Of a stretch of DNA of 64,000 nt, positions 1 to 8,104 are shown one piece after another (within the stretch, counting starts at the first letter, position 1; each line of letters opens with the position of its first letter). The position numbers and the translations under genes are program-made. The stretch spans positions 2,130,001-2,194,000 of the forward strand of contig NZ_CP117516.1 in NCBI RefSeq assembly GCF_028621955.1. Direction: 5' to 3'. Under the pieces are notes generated by a model that made no database searches, was not told where the DNA came from, and saw only the letters and a list, made by a program, of their open reading frames with translations. Origin of the DNA: Erythrobacter sp. BLCC-B19 (GTDB lineage Bacteria > Pseudomonadota > Alphaproteobacteria > Sphingomonadales > Sphingomonadaceae).

Positions 1-303
1 GGCGGGGTGAAACCCTATGTCGGGGCCGGGCCGTCGTACTTCCTGTGGGTCGGCGACAAGCCGGGCGCGGCGACCTTGCCGCTGGGCGTGACCGAGACCA
101 ACCTGTCGAACGAATTCGGCGTGGCCTTGCAAGCGGGCTTCGATGTGCCGCTGAACGACAAGGGGCTGGGTCTGAGCGTGGATGTGAAGCGCTATTTCAT
201 CGACACCACCGCGCGCTGGTATGTCGGCAACACGCTGGCGATCGAGACCGAGCACAAGCTTGATCCCTGGGTGATCAGCGCCGGGGTCGCCTACCGCTTC
301 TGA
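1..303 (+). CDS. OmpW-family outer membrane protein, C-terminal fragment
   Basis: The frame is open from the window edge and ends in TGA, so only about the last 100 residues are seen and the true start lies upstream. The fragment reads as alternating beta strands (PYVGAGPSYF, ALQAGFDVPL, GLSVDVKRYFI, WVISAGVAYRF) and ends in the terminal aromatic Tyr-Arg-Phe expected of a barrel recognised by BAM. The DVKRYFI and final GVAYRF strands are typical of the OmpW family of small eight-stranded porins for small hydrophobic compounds. The fragment is too short to settle substrate. It is followed by a hairpin terminator and converges on the DcaP-like porin. Confidence 0.75.
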   Translation, partial: GGVKPYVGAGPSYFLWVGDKPGAATLPLGVTETNLSNEFGVALQAGFDVPLNDKGLGLSVDVKRYFIDTTARWYVGNTLAIETEHKLDPWVISAGVAYRF

Positions 304-331
304 CCACGCTGGCCGCTTGGCCAAAATGCAC

Positions 332-363
332 GATCCCGCTGGCCGGATGCGGCTGGCGGGATC
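332..363 (+). terminator. Hairpin after the OmpW-like gene
   Basis: GATCCCGC and GCGGGATC form a perfect 8-bp outer stem with extra GC pairing inside, 28 bases past the stop codon. It is followed by a short T-rich stretch (GCTTGTTT). It fits a factor-independent terminator, although the T run is imperfect. Confidence 0.5.
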
Positions 364-419
364 GCTTGTTTCTGGCGGGATCTTGTCGATCCAAAGCGGG
401 GTTTGCGCGCGGCTTGACA

Positions 420-467
420 CCGGAACGGCCGTGCTTCTGCTGCGCAGCAGAGGCACGGCCGTTCTGG
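420..467. repeat. Long, nearly perfect palindrome between convergent porin genes
   Basis: Bases 423-443 and 444-464 are inverted copies with one non-Watson-Crick pair (435/452, a G-U wobble in RNA) and no loop; pairing resumes at 420-421 with 466-467. It sits between two convergent genes, so a bidirectional terminator is possible, but no T tract flanks it on either side. It could instead be a cruciform-forming protein-binding site. Confidence 0.6.
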
Positions 468-483
468 CATGAGGGGCGAGGTT

Positions 484-1923
484 TCAGAAATTGTACTGGG
501 TCGAAAACTGCACTCGCTGCAGATTGCCGCTGCGCCCGTCTTCCAGCGTGCGGGTGGCATACATCACCTCGATCCCGACATTAAGCGGGCCGACCGGGTT
601 CCAGATCAGATTGGCAAAGGCGTTCCAGCTTTCGTCGGTGACCTGATTGGTGGTGAGCCTGATGGGATTGTCGGCCTTGAAATATGAACCGGCGATGTTC
701 GACCGCAGCCGGTCGCCCCAGACGTGGCGATAGGCGGCAAAGCCCGACCAAGTGAAGATCGGATCGAGCGTCCCGTCCAGCTTGATCGCCGCATCATTGA
801 CGATGTTGAGCCCGATATAGCGCCCGAGCCCGTCGCCCGCGGTGGCCATGAACCTCAGGTCGTCCGTCTCGCCGACCTTGAGCTTGCCCGACAGGCTTAG
901 CCCGTACCCCCAGGCGGCATCATCCACGCCCATCAGATCGTCGGTCGAGACGTGCAATTGCCGCACGATCCCGGCGGCGGTGAAGCTGCCCCAGTCGCCG
1001 CTCCAGTTATACCGCCCGATGATGTCGGGCACCTGATCGTCGCCGGGAGTCACCATCCCACCAGTCTGGGTGGTGACCACGGTTTCGGGCTGCTCCAGCG
1101 CGATCTGCAAACCGCCCTTGGTATAGCGGATCAGCGGCTGGCGATCGAACACCGTGCCCGGCGTGACCCCGATGAAATCGAGGCTGTCGGGCAGCGCGCC
1201 GACGTTCTGGAAGGTCGACCAGCCCTGCCCGAAGGTCCAGTTGTCGTAATTGATCAGCGCGTGGCGGATGCGCGGGGAGAAGCTGTTCGTCACCCGCTCA
1301 TTCCCGCCATCGGTGACGTTGAAATCGAGCTCGATCAGGCTGGAAAGCTTGTGATCGGTGCCGACATCGGTTTCGGTCTTGAACAGGAAGCGGGTCTGGC
1401 GCGCGGAGAAATCGGTGTCGAACCCGCTCGCCCGGCCGCCCACCGGGATCGAGGACGGGAACAGGAAATCGCGCAGGATCGAATTGCCCGCGATCTGGCC
1501 GCCGCTGGTGCGCTGGCTCGTCGCATCGAGTTTGACATAGCCGCCATAGGTGACGCGGGTCTTGCCCACCTTAAAGCCTTCGCCTTGCGGAATTGCGAAG
1601 TCGATCAGCTTGTCCGACATCTCCGCCTGCCTGGCTGTGAGAGTGCGGGTGGCCTCCTCGGTCGCTTCGACCTCGGCGCGCATCGCTTGTTGTTCGGCGC
1701 GGATCGCCCCGGTCTCTGCGCGCACTTCCTGCAACGCCTGCGCCTGCTGGGCCTGTGTTCCGGCCCCGGCGTCGATCCGGGCGATCAGCCCTTCGACCAG
1801 CGCTTCGAGCCGGTCGAGTCGCTCCTCGACGCTTGCCTCCCCTGCCAGCGCCGGCGTGGCCGACAGAGCGGTGGCGGCCAGCAAGGCCGCCCGCAGCCCT
1901 CGGCGTGCGGACACGTTAAACAT
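484..1923 (-). CDS. DcaP-like trimeric outer membrane porin
   Basis: 479 residues. A signal peptide ends near ATPALAGE. It is followed by an alpha-helical, heptad-like segment (about residues 30-105, rich in Glu, Ala, Gln and Arg) and then a beta barrel with GGYVKLDA and FSARQTRFLFKTETDVG strands, ending in Tyr-Asn-Phe. An N-terminal coiled coil plus this barrel is the architecture of DcaP porins, which carry dicarboxylates and other negatively charged solutes. The start is supported by a GGGAGGG-type site just upstream. It is divergent from acs and in the same neighbourhood as a CrbSR-like pair and an MHS transporter, which suggests entry of organic acids. The substrate is inferred from family and context only. 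Confidence 0.8.
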   Translation of the reverse strand: MFNVSARRGLRAALLAATALSATPALAGEASVEERLDRLEALVEGLIARIDAGAGTQAQQAQALQEVRAETGAIRAEQQAMRAEVEATEEATRTLTARQAEMSDKLIDFAIPQGEGFKVGKTRVTYGGYVKLDATSQRTSGGQIAGNSILRDFLFPSSIPVGGRASGFDTDFSARQTRFLFKTETDVGTDHKLSSLIELDFNVTDGGNERVTNSFSPRIRHALINYDNWTFGQGWSTFQNVGALPDSLDFIGVTPGTVFDRQPLIRYTKGGLQIALEQPETVVTTQTGGMVTPGDDQVPDIIGRYNWSGDWGSFTAAGIVRQLHVSTDDLMGVDDAAWGYGLSLSGKLKVGETDDLRFMATAGDGLGRYIGLNIVNDAAIKLDGTLDPIFTWSGFAAYRHVWGDRLRSNIAGSYFKADNPIRLTTNQVTDESWNAFANLIWNPVGPLNVGIEVMYATRTLEDGRSGNLQRVQFSTQYNF

Positions 1924-2069
1924 CAGACCCTCCCATCCTTGTGTTTATGAAGGCGAGAATGGCCCGATCCATGATCCGCGCCCAGCTAGCCGATGGTCGT
2001 AAGACCTTTGTCTGAGGGCGCGCGGCTGGTAGCCTGTTGTATCAAGGGGTCAGAAAAGGGAGAGTCGAG
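1924..2069. promoter_or_regulatory. Divergent control region between the porin and acs
   Basis: 146 bases separate the two divergent start codons and must carry both promoters. A GGGAGAG ribosome-binding site lies 6-12 bases before the acs ATG. I see no convincing sigma-54 or strong sigma-70 boxes and no clear inverted repeat. By analogy with other CrbSR systems, this is the expected binding region for the LuxR-type regulator encoded after acs. Confidence 0.35.
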
Positions 2070-4001
2070 ATGATCCACGCTGTCGAGCGGCCCACCGCCC
2101 ACACCCCCACCCATTGCACGCCCGAACAATATTCCGCGATGTACAAGGCATCGGTGGAGACGCCGGATGCGTTCTGGCTGGAGCAGGCGCAGCGGCTGGA
2201 CTGGGCCAAGGCACCCACCATCGGCGGCGACTGGGCCTATGATCCGGTCGGGATCAAGTGGTTCGAGGATGGTCAGCTCAACCTGTGCCACAACGCGGTC
2301 GACCGCCATCTTCCCGCCCATGCCGACAAGACCGCGCTGATTTTCGAGCCGGACGATCCGGCGAGCGCAAGCCGCAGCCTGACCTACGGCGAACTCCACA
2401 AGGAGGTGGTGCGGATGGCCAACGCGCTCAAGGCACTGGGTGCCGGGCGCGGGGATCGGGTCACGATCTATATGCCGATGATCCTCGAAGGCGTGGTCGC
2501 GATGCTCGCCTGCGCGCGGATCGGCGCGGTGCATTCGGTGGTGTTCGGCGGTTTCTCGCCCGAGGCGCTCGCAGGCCGGATCGAGGATTGCGGCAGCCGC
2601 TTCGTCATCACCGCCGATGAAGGTCTGCGCGGCGGCAAGCATATTCCCCTGAAAGCCAATGTCGACGCCGCGCTCGCGCTGGCCGCGCACGCGACGCCGG
2701 TCGACGGCGTGCTGGTGATCTCGCACACCGGCGGCACAATCGACATGGTTGATGGCCGCGACCACTGGCTCGCCGATCTCGCCAGCGATGAGGATTGCCC
2801 CTGCGCGGTGATGAACGCCGAAGACCCGCTGTTCATCCTCTACACCTCCGGATCGACCGGCAAGCCCAAGGGCGTGCTCCACACCACCGGCGGCTACGGC
2901 GTGTGGACGGCGACGACCTTTCACTACATTTTCGACTACCAGCCCGGCGAGGTGTTCTGGTGCACCGCCGATATCGGCTGGGTCACGGGGCACAGCTATG
3001 TCGTATACGGCCCGCTGTTCAACGCGGCGACGGCGGTGGTGTTCGAGGGCGTGCCCAATTACCCCGATCACGGGCGCTTCTGGGACGTGGTCGACAAGCA
3101 CCAGGTCAACATCATCTACACCGCCCCCACCGCGATCCGCGCGCTGATGCGCGAGGGCGATCATCATGTGACCAGCCGCAGCCGCGCCTCGCTGCGCCTG
3201 CTCGGCTCGGTCGGTGAACCCATCAACCCCGAAGCCTGGCGCTGGTATTTCGACGTCGTGGGCGAGGGCCGCTGCCCGGTGATCGACACCTGGTGGCAGA
3301 CCGAAACCGGGGGCTGCATGATCACCACGCTGCCCGGCGCGCACGACATGAAGCCGGGCAGCGCGGGGCTCCCGTTCTTCGGCATCCGCCCGCAGCTGGT
3401 CGACAACGAGGGGGCCGTGCTCGACGGCGCGACCGAGGGCAACCTGTGCATCACCCACTCCTGGCCGGGGCAGGCACGCACCGTTTACGGCGACCATGAT
3501 CGCTTCGTGCAGACCTATTTCAGCACCTATGCCGGCAAGTACTTCACCGGCGACGGGTGCAAGCGCGACGAGGACGGCTATTACTGGATCACCGGGCGGG
3601 TCGACGACGTCATCAACGTCTCGGGCCACCGCATGGGCACCGCGGAAGTCGAGAGCGCGCTGGTGCTCCATCCCAAGGTCGCCGAGGCCGCGGTGGTGGG
3701 CTATCCGCACGACATCAAGGGGCAGGGCATCTATTGCTATGTCACCCTCAATGCGGGCGAGGAGGGCACCGACGCGCTGCTGGCCGAGCTCAAGGCGCAG
3801 GTGCGCAAGGAGATCGGTCCTGTCGCCACGCCCGACATCATCCACTTCACCGACGGCCTGCCCAAGACCCGTTCGGGCAAGATCATGCGCCGCATCCTGC
3901 GCAAGATCGCCGAGAACGAGTTCGGCGCGCTCGGCGATACCTCGACACTGGCCGATCCCTCGCTGGTCGACCGGCTGATCGAAGGCCGCCAGAACCGCTG
4001 A
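2070..4001 (+). CDS. acs: Acetyl-CoA synthetase (AMP-forming)
   Basis: 643 residues, normal for the family. It converts acetate, ATP and CoA to acetyl-CoA, AMP and pyrophosphate in the cytoplasm. The P-loop [11 protein letters not shown] is at 258-268, the adenylate motif TWWQTETG at 407-414, the hinge-side motif [18 protein letters not shown] near 504-521, and the C-terminal TRSGKIMRR carries Lys604, the residue that is acetylated to silence this enzyme in other bacteria. An in-frame TTG lies 33 bases upstream, but the ATG used here has a GGGAGAG site. It is followed after 7 bases by the response regulator gene, so the two are probably cotranscribed. Confidence 0.95.
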   Translation: MIHAVERPTAHTPTHCTPEQYSAMYKASVETPDAFWLEQAQRLDWAKAPTIGGDWAYDPVGIKWFEDGQLNLCHNAVDRHLPAHADKTALIFEPDDPASASRSLTYGELHKEVVRMANALKALGAGRGDRVTIYMPMILEGVVAMLACARIGAVHSVVFGGFSPEALAGRIEDCGSRFVITADEGLRGGKHIPLKANVDAALALAAHATPVDGVLVISHTGGTIDMVDGRDHWLADLASDEDCPCAVMNAEDPLFILYTSGSTGKPKGVLHTTGGYGVWTATTFHYIFDYQPGEVFWCTADIGWVTGHSYVVYGPLFNAATAVVFEGVPNYPDHGRFWDVVDKHQVNIIYTAPTAIRALMREGDHHVTSRSRASLRLLGSVGEPINPEAWRWYFDVVGEGRCPVIDTWWQTETGGCMITTLPGAHDMKPGSAGLPFFGIRPQLVDNEGAVLDGATEGNLCITHSWPGQARTVYGDHDRFVQTYFSTYAGKYFTGDGCKRDEDGYYWITGRVDDVINVSGHRMGTAEVESALVLHPKVAEAAVVGYPHDIKGQGIYCYVTLNAGEEGTDALLAELKAQVRKEIGPVATPDIIHFTDGLPKTRSGKIMRRILRKIAENEFGALGDTSTLADPSLVDRLIEGRQNR

Positions 4002-4008
4002 GGCGCTG

Positions 4009-4647
4009 GTGTCGGGACGCATCGTCATTGCCGATGATCACCCGCTGTTCCGCAGCGCGCTCGCCCATGCGGTGGGGCGGGTGTGGCCGGATGCGGCGAT
4101 CATCGAGGCAAGCTCTGCCGCCGAAGCCCGCGCGGCCTTACACGAGGGCGGTGCGGAGACCCTGCTGCTCGACCTGCACATGGCCGATTCCTCCGGTCTC
4201 AGCGTGCTGATGGATCTGCGTCAGGATTACCCGGCCCTGCCGATCGTGATTGTCTCTGCGAGCGAAGAACCGCGGGTGGCGGCTGCGGCGGCGCAGCTCG
4301 GGGCGGCGGGGTTCATCCCCAAGTCGGCCAGCCTCGATGCGATACGCGAAGGGCTGGCCGCGGTGCGCGATGGCGATGCCTGGTTTCCCGAAAGCGCAGC
4401 CGGCGCGGACGACGATCTCGCCCGCATCGCCAGCCTGACGCCCGCCCAGCGGCGCATCCTGGCGGGGATCCGGCAGGGGCTGCTCAACAAGCAGATCGCC
4501 TATGAACTCGCGATCTCCGAGGCGACGGTGAAGGCGCATATCACCGCGATCCTGCGCAAGCTGGGGGTCAATAGCCGCACGCAGGCGGTGTTGCTGGCAG
4601 CCAAGCTGGAGGTCGATCAGCCGGTCGCGGATTCGGCGAGAGCCTGA
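4009..4647 (+). CDS. crbR: NarL/LuxR-type response regulator, CrbR-like
   Basis: 212 residues with a GTG start 7 bases after the acs stop. The N-terminal receiver has the acidic pair DD (9-10), phospho-acceptor Asp55 in LLLDLHMAD and Lys105 in FIPKS. The C-terminal LuxR helix-turn-helix spans about 143-197 (LTPAQRRIL ... NKQIAYELAISEATVKAHI). In Vibrio and Pseudomonas a LuxR-type regulator (CrbR, also called ErdR) paired with a transporter-fused kinase activates acs. Here the regulator directly follows acs and faces just such a kinase, so the pairing is well supported by context. The last 31 bases overlap the 3' end of the kinase gene on the other strand. Confidence 0.85.
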   Translation: MSGRIVIADDHPLFRSALAHAVGRVWPDAAIIEASSAAEARAALHEGGAETLLLDLHMADSSGLSVLMDLRQDYPALPIVIVSASEEPRVAAAAAQLGAAGFIPKSASLDAIREGLAAVRDGDAWFPESAAGADDDLARIASLTPAQRRILAGIRQGLLNKQIAYELAISEATVKAHITAILRKLGVNSRTQAVLLAAKLEVDQPVADSARA

Positions 4648-7600
4648 GCGCGGCCGTGCGCCAGCGCGGTCGTGATCAGGGCGCGAAGCGCGGCAGGCGG
4701 CGCAGGTTTCAGCAGCCGGTGTGCTCCCATCCGCCCGGCAGCAGCCTCGGTCTCGCCTGAATCCTCCGCCGTCAGCAGGATCGCCGGCGGGCGATCGCCC
4801 CACGCCTCGCACAGCATGGCATAGGCCGCATCGCCGCGCTCGGCCCCGTCGAGGCGGTAGTCCATGATGGCGATGTCGGGCGCGTCAGGCATAACGGCTG
4901 CGGCTTCAGCACGGCTGGCAGCGCAGACCACCTCCATGCCCCACTTGCCCAGCAAGGCGGCGGTGGCGGCAAGGACGGCCGGGTCATTGTCCACCACCAG
5001 CACCCGCGCCCCGCCGAAAGGCCCGGAGCGCCGCGCTGGCGGCACAGGCGCAGGCGGCGCGGCGGCGGCGCGGCGCAGCACCGGCAGCGCGAGGGCAAAG
5101 CGGCTGCCGCGACCGGGGATCGACGTCGTCTCGACCTCGATCCCGAGCAGGCGCGCCGAACGCCGCACAATCGCAAGCCCGAGCCCCAGTCCTTCGCGGT
5201 CGTTCGATGACCCGCGCTCGAACTCTCCGAACATCCGCTCGATATCCTCAGGCGCGATCCCGCGCCCGGTGTCGTGCACGCAGATCACCGCCTGTTCGCT
5301 GCGCCGCCGCACCCCGATCAGCACCCCGCCCCTTGTGCTATAGCGTACCGCATTGCTCACCAGATTGCGCATGATGGCGGTCAGCAAGGCACGATCCGCC
5401 TCGACCCACACGCTGGTGCGCGCGCGCTTCAGCGTGAGGCCTTTGGCCTGCGCCTGTAGCGTGAATTCGCGCGCGACATCCTCGAACAGGCGGTCGAGCG
5501 CGAGGGGTTCGGGCTTGGGTACCACGCCGCCGCTGTCGAGTTTGGAAATCTCCAGCAGCACCCGGATCAGACGGTCGGCCGCTTCGATCGACCCGTCGAG
5601 ATCAGCCACCAGCCGCTCCAGCGCGGGGCGGCCCGCGACTTCCTCGCCGAGTGCCGAGGCGAACAACCGGGCAGCGTTCAGGGGCTGGATCAGATCGTGA
5701 CTGGCCGCCGCAAGGAAGCGGGTCTTGGACCGTGTCGCCAGTGCCAGCGCGGCATTGGCTTCGGAGAGCTGGCGAGTGCGGGTGGCTACCTTGTCTTCAA
5801 GCGCCTGTTCGGCCCGGCGGTCGGCGGTGATGTCGGTATAGGAGGTGGTGTATCCGCCCCCCGGCGTGGGCGCGCCGACGATCCTGAGCACCCGGCCATC
5901 GTGCTGCACCCGCTCGATCCGGTGCTCTGTCCCGGCGCGCATATAGGCGAGGCGGCGCTCGACCTGATCGGCGATCTCGGCTTCGGAGGCCTGGCCGCGC
6001 GACAAGTTGAAGCGGATCAGATCGGCAATCGGCGTGCCGACGCTGACCAGCGTGTCGGGCAGGTCGAACAGCTGCTGATAGCGGCTGTTCCACGCCACCA
6101 GCCGCATCTCGCCGTCAACCAGCGCCACGCCCTGATCGATGCTTTCGATCGCGGTCTGGAGCAGGTCGGCGGAAAAGTTGAGGCGGCGGCCCGTCTCGCC
6201 GAACATCGCGACGACTTCGGGCAGGGGGATGGGATCGCCGCCCGCCCACGACCCCACCAGCATCCGCGCCGATGATGTGCCGATCACGCCCGAAATCACG
6301 CGTTCGGCAAGCTCGAGCACCGCTGCGCCCGCCGGATCGCCATCGCGCAAGGACAGCGGCGTGAGCGCGGCATCGGCCCGCTCGCGCCCGACGAACTGCA
6401 CCAGCAGCGCACGCACATCGCCCACGCGCTTGGCGGTGGCGTGGCGCGGCAGCTCTCCCGGCATCGGCGTGCCGACAAAGGCGGCGGCCTGCGCGGAATC
6501 GAGCAGCGAGGGGCGCACCAGCGCCGAGACCAGCCAGTAGAGCGCGGCATTGATGCCGAGGCTGAGGACAACGCCGGAAACCAGCGGATCGGCATGGATG
6601 CTGACCGGCGGCGGGGTGCCGCTTGCGGCCGGAATGATCAGCAGCACCAGCCACAGGGCAAAGCCGGTGGCAAGGCCCGTCAGCATCCCTGCGCGGTTGC
6701 CGTGCTGGCTCACCATGCCCAGCACCAGCCCCGGCGCGAATTGCGCGGCCGCGGCAAAGGCGAGTGTGCCGAGGCCCGCGAGATCGGTGATCCCGGCAAA
6801 GCCGCGATAGAAGGCATAGGCGCAGGCGAGCAGGGCGGCGATGACGCAGCGCCGGATCAGCAGCAACCGCCTCGGCACCCGGCTGCGATCGCCGCGCCCG
6901 GCCAGCGCGCGGCGCAGCAGCAGCGGCGCGACGAGATCATTGGTGATCATGATCGACAGCGCCACGCTCGCCACCACGATCATGCCGGTCGCCGCCGAAA
7001 AGCCGCCGAGGAACACCACCACCGCGAGCCACGGTGCATCGCTCGCGAGGGGAAGGGCAAGCACGATCGTATCGGGATCGGTGCCCTGCGGCAGCACCGA
7101 CTGCCCGGCCAGCACGATCGGCACGATCACGGCGGCGGTCAGGGCGAGATAGGCCGGGAACACCCAGCGCATCGCGCGCCCCGCGCGTTCGCCGGGTGCC
7201 TCGATAAAGCTCATGTGAAACTGGCGCGGCAGGCACAGGATCGCGGCGGCGGAAATGGCGGTGAGCACGATGAAGCGCGCATCGACCGGATCGGCGGCGA
7301 ACAGGGCGGGCGGGGTGCTGGCCGGGGGCAGGCCGCCGCCCGTCGCCAGCACCCACACGGCCAGCGCCCCCACCGCCAGCAGCGCGGCAAGCTTGACCAA
7401 CGCCTCCAGCGCAATCGTCAGCACCAGCCCGGCATTGTCGCCCGCGCGGTCGGCGCGGCGCGAGCCGAACAGGATCGCAAACAGCCCCATCAGCCCTGCG
7501 ACGATCAGCACCAGCTCGTCCGTGGCGAGCTGGGTGCGCAGATCGGGGGCCATCAGCAGCAGCGTGGTGCCGACCGCGTCGAGCTGGAGCGCCATGTAGG

Positions 7601-7985
7601 GCAGCGTGCCGCAGGTGGCGATGACGGTGACCAGCGCGGCGAGCGTCGCGCTCTTGCCGTAGCGGGCCGAGAGGAAATCCGCGATCGAGGTCGAATGCTG
7701 CGCCTTGGCCTGCGCGAGGATCTTGCGCACCAGACCAAAGCCCAGCGTGAAGACGAGGATCGGCCCGAGATAGATCGGCAGGTAATCGAGGCCCGCAGTC
7801 GCCGCAGTCCCGACCCCGCCGAAGAACGTCCAGCTGGTGCAATAGACCGCAAGGCTGAGGCCATAGATCGTGCCGGCATGGCGTCCCAGCCAGCCATCGG
7901 GCGGCTGCCGGTCGCGCCATGCGGCCAGCCAGAACAATGCGCCCAGATAGAGTGTGGCGGCAGCCAGCGCCGCGCCCAGCATCAT
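4617..7985 (-). CDS. crbS: Sodium:solute symporter-fused hybrid histidine kinase, CrbS-like
   Basis: 1122 residues. Residues 1 to about 490 are a 12-13-helix sodium/solute symporter domain. About 505-590 fits the linker position of a STAC domain, and about 608-720 is a PAS domain. Dimerisation motif ASHDLIQPLN has phospho-acceptor His763, the ATPase has N-box NLVSNAV and DTGRGIAP (905-912), and a C-terminal receiver has Asp1042 (IMDYRLDG) and Lys1093. This order is that of CrbS/MxtR, the sensor that controls acs. The start chosen has GGAGGGAGAGG nine bases upstream; the frame stays open 236 codons further but would run into the next gene. Whether it transports, senses flux, or both is not readable from sequence. 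Confidence 0.88.
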   Translation of the reverse strand: MMLGAALAAATLYLGALFWLAAWRDRQPPDGWLGRHAGTIYGLSLAVYCTSWTFFGGVGTAATAGLDYLPIYLGPILVFTLGFGLVRKILAQAKAQHSTSIADFLSARYGKSATLAALVTVIATCGTLPYMALQLDAVGTTLLLMAPDLRTQLATDELVLIVAGLMGLFAILFGSRRADRAGDNAGLVLTIALEALVKLAALLAVGALAVWVLATGGGLPPASTPPALFAADPVDARFIVLTAISAAAILCLPRQFHMSFIEAPGERAGRAMRWVFPAYLALTAAVIVPIVLAGQSVLPQGTDPDTIVLALPLASDAPWLAVVVFLGGFSAATGMIVVASVALSIMITNDLVAPLLLRRALAGRGDRSRVPRRLLLIRRCVIAALLACAYAFYRGFAGITDLAGLGTLAFAAAAQFAPGLVLGMVSQHGNRAGMLTGLATGFALWLVLLIIPAASGTPPPVSIHADPLVSGVVLSLGINAALYWLVSALVRPSLLDSAQAAAFVGTPMPGELPRHATAKRVGDVRALLVQFVGRERADAALTPLSLRDGDPAGAAVLELAERVISGVIGTSSARMLVGSWAGGDPIPLPEVVAMFGETGRRLNFSADLLQTAIESIDQGVALVDGEMRLVAWNSRYQQLFDLPDTLVSVGTPIADLIRFNLSRGQASEAEIADQVERRLAYMRAGTEHRIERVQHDGRVLRIVGAPTPGGGYTTSYTDITADRRAEQALEDKVATRTRQLSEANAALALATRSKTRFLAAASHDLIQPLNAARLFASALGEEVAGRPALERLVADLDGSIEAADRLIRVLLEISKLDSGGVVPKPEPLALDRLFEDVAREFTLQAQAKGLTLKRARTSVWVEADRALLTAIMRNLVSNAVRYSTRGGVLIGVRRRSEQAVICVHDTGRGIAPEDIERMFGEFERGSSNDREGLGLGLAIVRRSARLLGIEVETTSIPGRGSRFALALPVLRRAAAAPPAPVPPARRSGPFGGARVLVVDNDPAVLAATAALLGKWGMEVVCAASRAEAAAVMPDAPDIAIMDYRLDGAERGDAAYAMLCEAWGDRPPAILLTAEDSGETEAAAGRMGAHRLLKPAPPAALRALITTALAHGRAQALAESATG

Positions 7986-8038
7986 GACCCCGACCTCTCC
8001 CTCCTCGGGCAAGCTATCGCAACCTTGCGCCCATGCAA

Positions 8039-8069
8039 AGGGGCGGCACCCGCCATGGATACCGCCCCT
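8039..8069 (-). terminator. Hairpin after the MHS transporter gene
   Basis: AGGGGCGG and CCGCCCCT make an 8-bp stem around a 15-base loop, 36 bases past the transporter stop on the minus strand. TTTGC follows on that strand. It would separate the transporter from the kinase gene downstream. The loop is long and the T run short. Confidence 0.45.
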
Positions 8070-8104
8070 CGTTTGCGACCCTTCCGGGCTGGGTATGGGC
8101 TGGA

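Noticed and set aside
1986..4028. 680-codon open frame antisense to acs
   Set aside because: It is the shadow of GC-rich codon bias; its translation is low complexity (repeated Asp, His and Arg) with no domain, while acs has every catalytic motif.
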